Source: Xanthomonas sp. CFBP 8443 | GTDB taxonomy: Bacteria > Pseudomonadota > Gammaproteobacteria > Xanthomonadales > Xanthomonadaceae | Assembly: GCF_025666195.1 (NCBI RefSeq) | Contig: NZ_CP102592.1 | Span: forward strand, 682,001 to 746,000 | Direction of reading: 5' to 3' | DNA length: 64,000 bases | Shown here: one piece after another, positions 63,040 to 64,000 of the stretch | Numbering within the stretch: position 1 is the first letter of the stretch | Layout of the letters: each line of letters opens with the position of its first letter | The notes under the pieces: generated by a model | The model's database searches: none | Told to the model about the DNA's origin: nothing | Seen by the model: only the letters and a program-made list of their open reading frames with translations | Made by a program: the position numbers and the translations under genes

Positions 63040-64000
63040 ATGGCGCGATGGCGGTCGATGGTCGGATGGTGCGTGGCGCTGGCGCTGCCAGTCGTTGCGC
63101 AGGCGCAGGTGGATCTGACGACGTTGGACAAGGACATGCTGGGGCCGCGCACGCAGGTGCTGGTGCTGGGGTCGGTCCATCTCAGCGAGATCGACGGCGG
63201 CGTTGCGCCTGCGGCGCTGGACGCGCTGCTCGATCGCCTCGCGGCATTCAAGCCGGACATCATCGCCATCGAGGCCATCGGCGGCGAGCAGTGCGATCTC
63301 GCTGCGCGCCACCCCAGCGTCTATGGCGCCGACTATTGCCTGTCGACCAGCGAGGCGCAGGCAGCGACGGGGTTGGATGTGCCCGCCGCCCTCGCCGAGG
63401 TCGACACGGCGCTCGCCGCCTGGCCGGCGCAGCCGACGCCTGCGCAGCGGCGACGACTGGCGGCCGTGTTCCTGGCGGCCAACGAACGTGCTTCTGCCTA
63501 TGCGCAATGGCTGCAGTTGGTGCCGGCCGAGCGACACGCGGGCGATGGCCTGGACGCGGCGCTGGTGGCGGCGCTTGCCAAGATCGCCACGAGCAGCAAC
63601 GAGAACTACCGCATCGGTGCGCGCCTGGCGGCACGGCTGGGCTTGCCGCGCGTGTACCCGGTGGACGATCACACTGGCGACAACATCCGGGTCGCCGACA
63701 GGAAGGCGTTCGGCCAATCGATCGAGCAGGCGTGGAAGGATGGCAGGGCCGCGCTGGACGGGATCGAGCGGCAGGAACAGGCGTTGCAGCAGGGAAGCGA
63801 TCTGCTGCCGTTGTACCGCTTCATCAATCGCCCGGAGAACCTGGCGATCTACGCAGACGTCAATGCCGGCGCGGCGATGCGCGCGGCGTCGCCGCAGCAC
63901 TATCCGCAGATCTGGGTGAGCGGCTGGGAAATCCGTAACCTGCGCATGGTCGCCAACTTCCAGCAGACCTTCCGCGAGACGCCGGGCGCACGGGTGCTCT
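63040..64000 (+). CDS. Secreted DUF5694-like protein (partial, cut by window end)
   Basis: 320 residues visible from the ATG at 63040 with GGAGGG six bases upstream; the frame is open to the window edge. A signal peptide (WCVALALPVVAQA) is followed by QVLVLGSVHLSEIDGGVAPA and FKPDIIAIEAIGGEQCD, the G-x-x-H and IE pattern of TraB/DUF5694-type proteins. Later parts are YPVDDHTGDN, NRPENLAIYAD and HYPQIWVSGWEIRNLRMVAN. Related proteins may be metal-dependent hydrolases, but no function is proven. It follows the large hairpin and microsatellite. Confidence 0.75.
   Translation, partial: MARWRSMVGWCVALALPVVAQAQVDLTTLDKDMLGPRTQVLVLGSVHLSEIDGGVAPAALDALLDRLAAFKPDIIAIEAIGGEQCDLAARHPSVYGADYCLSTSEAQAATGLDVPAALAEVDTALAAWPAQPTPAQRRRLAAVFLAANERASAYAQWLQLVPAERHAGDGLDAALVAALAKIATSSNENYRIGARLAARLGLPRVYPVDDHTGDNIRVADRKAFGQSIEQAWKDGRAALDGIERQEQALQQGSDLLPLYRFINRPENLAIYADVNAGAAMRAASPQHYPQIWVSGWEIRNLRMVANFQQTFRETPGARVL

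Overview
The window is high-GC gamma-proteobacterial DNA that most resembles Xanthomonas. The support is a groES-groEL operon, glnE, aceE, a XVIPCD-type effector of the Xanthomonas killer type IV secretion system, a small gene resembling the XAC0095 family, and many REP-like palindromes built on GTAGGAGCGGCTTCAGCC and GTGGGAGCGACTTCAGTC. No rRNA, tRNA, CRISPR array, integrase or intact insertion sequence was recognised.

Region 1 (1-36.2 kb) is mostly core genome. In order it holds: a periplasmic reductant module (cutA-dsbD-tlpA-like, minus strand) with a decayed tlpA fragment nearby; a secreted endonuclease I; groES-groEL with a candidate CIRCE element and sigma32 promoter; a DAHP synthase gene behind an aromatic-rich leader peptide and terminator (attenuation); a CoA transferase; an AsmA-like protein; glnE; a VUT-family transporter; a TonB-dependent receptor paired with a glycerophosphodiesterase; an ELM1-like protein; a RutE-like nitroreductase; YceI; a YqjH/YqjI-like ferric-siderophore reductase with its PadR regulator; a STAS/HATPase/PP2C partner-switching module; and aceE. 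REP-like clusters fill the gaps at 20.6, 24.6, 27.5-27.9 and 29.6-30.4 kb.

Region 2 (36.2-48 kb) is accessory and in part clearly AT-richer. The last 96 bp of aceE recur as a diverged fragment at 39.2 kb. Between the two lies an overlapping three-gene operon ending in a PD-(D/E)XK-like nuclease. Beyond the fragment are a large protein with a HEPN-like RNxxxH motif and a multi-pass membrane protein. A long run of potential RNA hairpins then leads into an XAC0095-like gene. Next come a lipoprotein and a XVIPCD effector (a likely immunity-effector pair) flanked by two SymE-like remnants, a coiled-coil lipoprotein, and a DUF4041-like/GIY-YIG protein.

Region 3 (48-64 kb) holds a TetR/MipA divergent pair with two palindromic operators, an alpha-lytic-type serine protease followed by a free lipoprotein resembling its own propeptide, and the most striking locus of the window, a borosin-type RiPP cluster. 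That cluster has a peptide-backbone alpha-N-methyltransferase closely similar to fungal OphMA but with no core peptide at its C-terminus, a downstream protein carrying eight TEVT-type repeats that could be a separate substrate, and an Fe(II)/2-oxoglutarate oxygenase. The region ends with uncharacterised proteins, including a DcrB-LRR-DUF1963 fusion, a DUF4142 lipoprotein, and a DUF5694-like secreted protein cut by the window edge.
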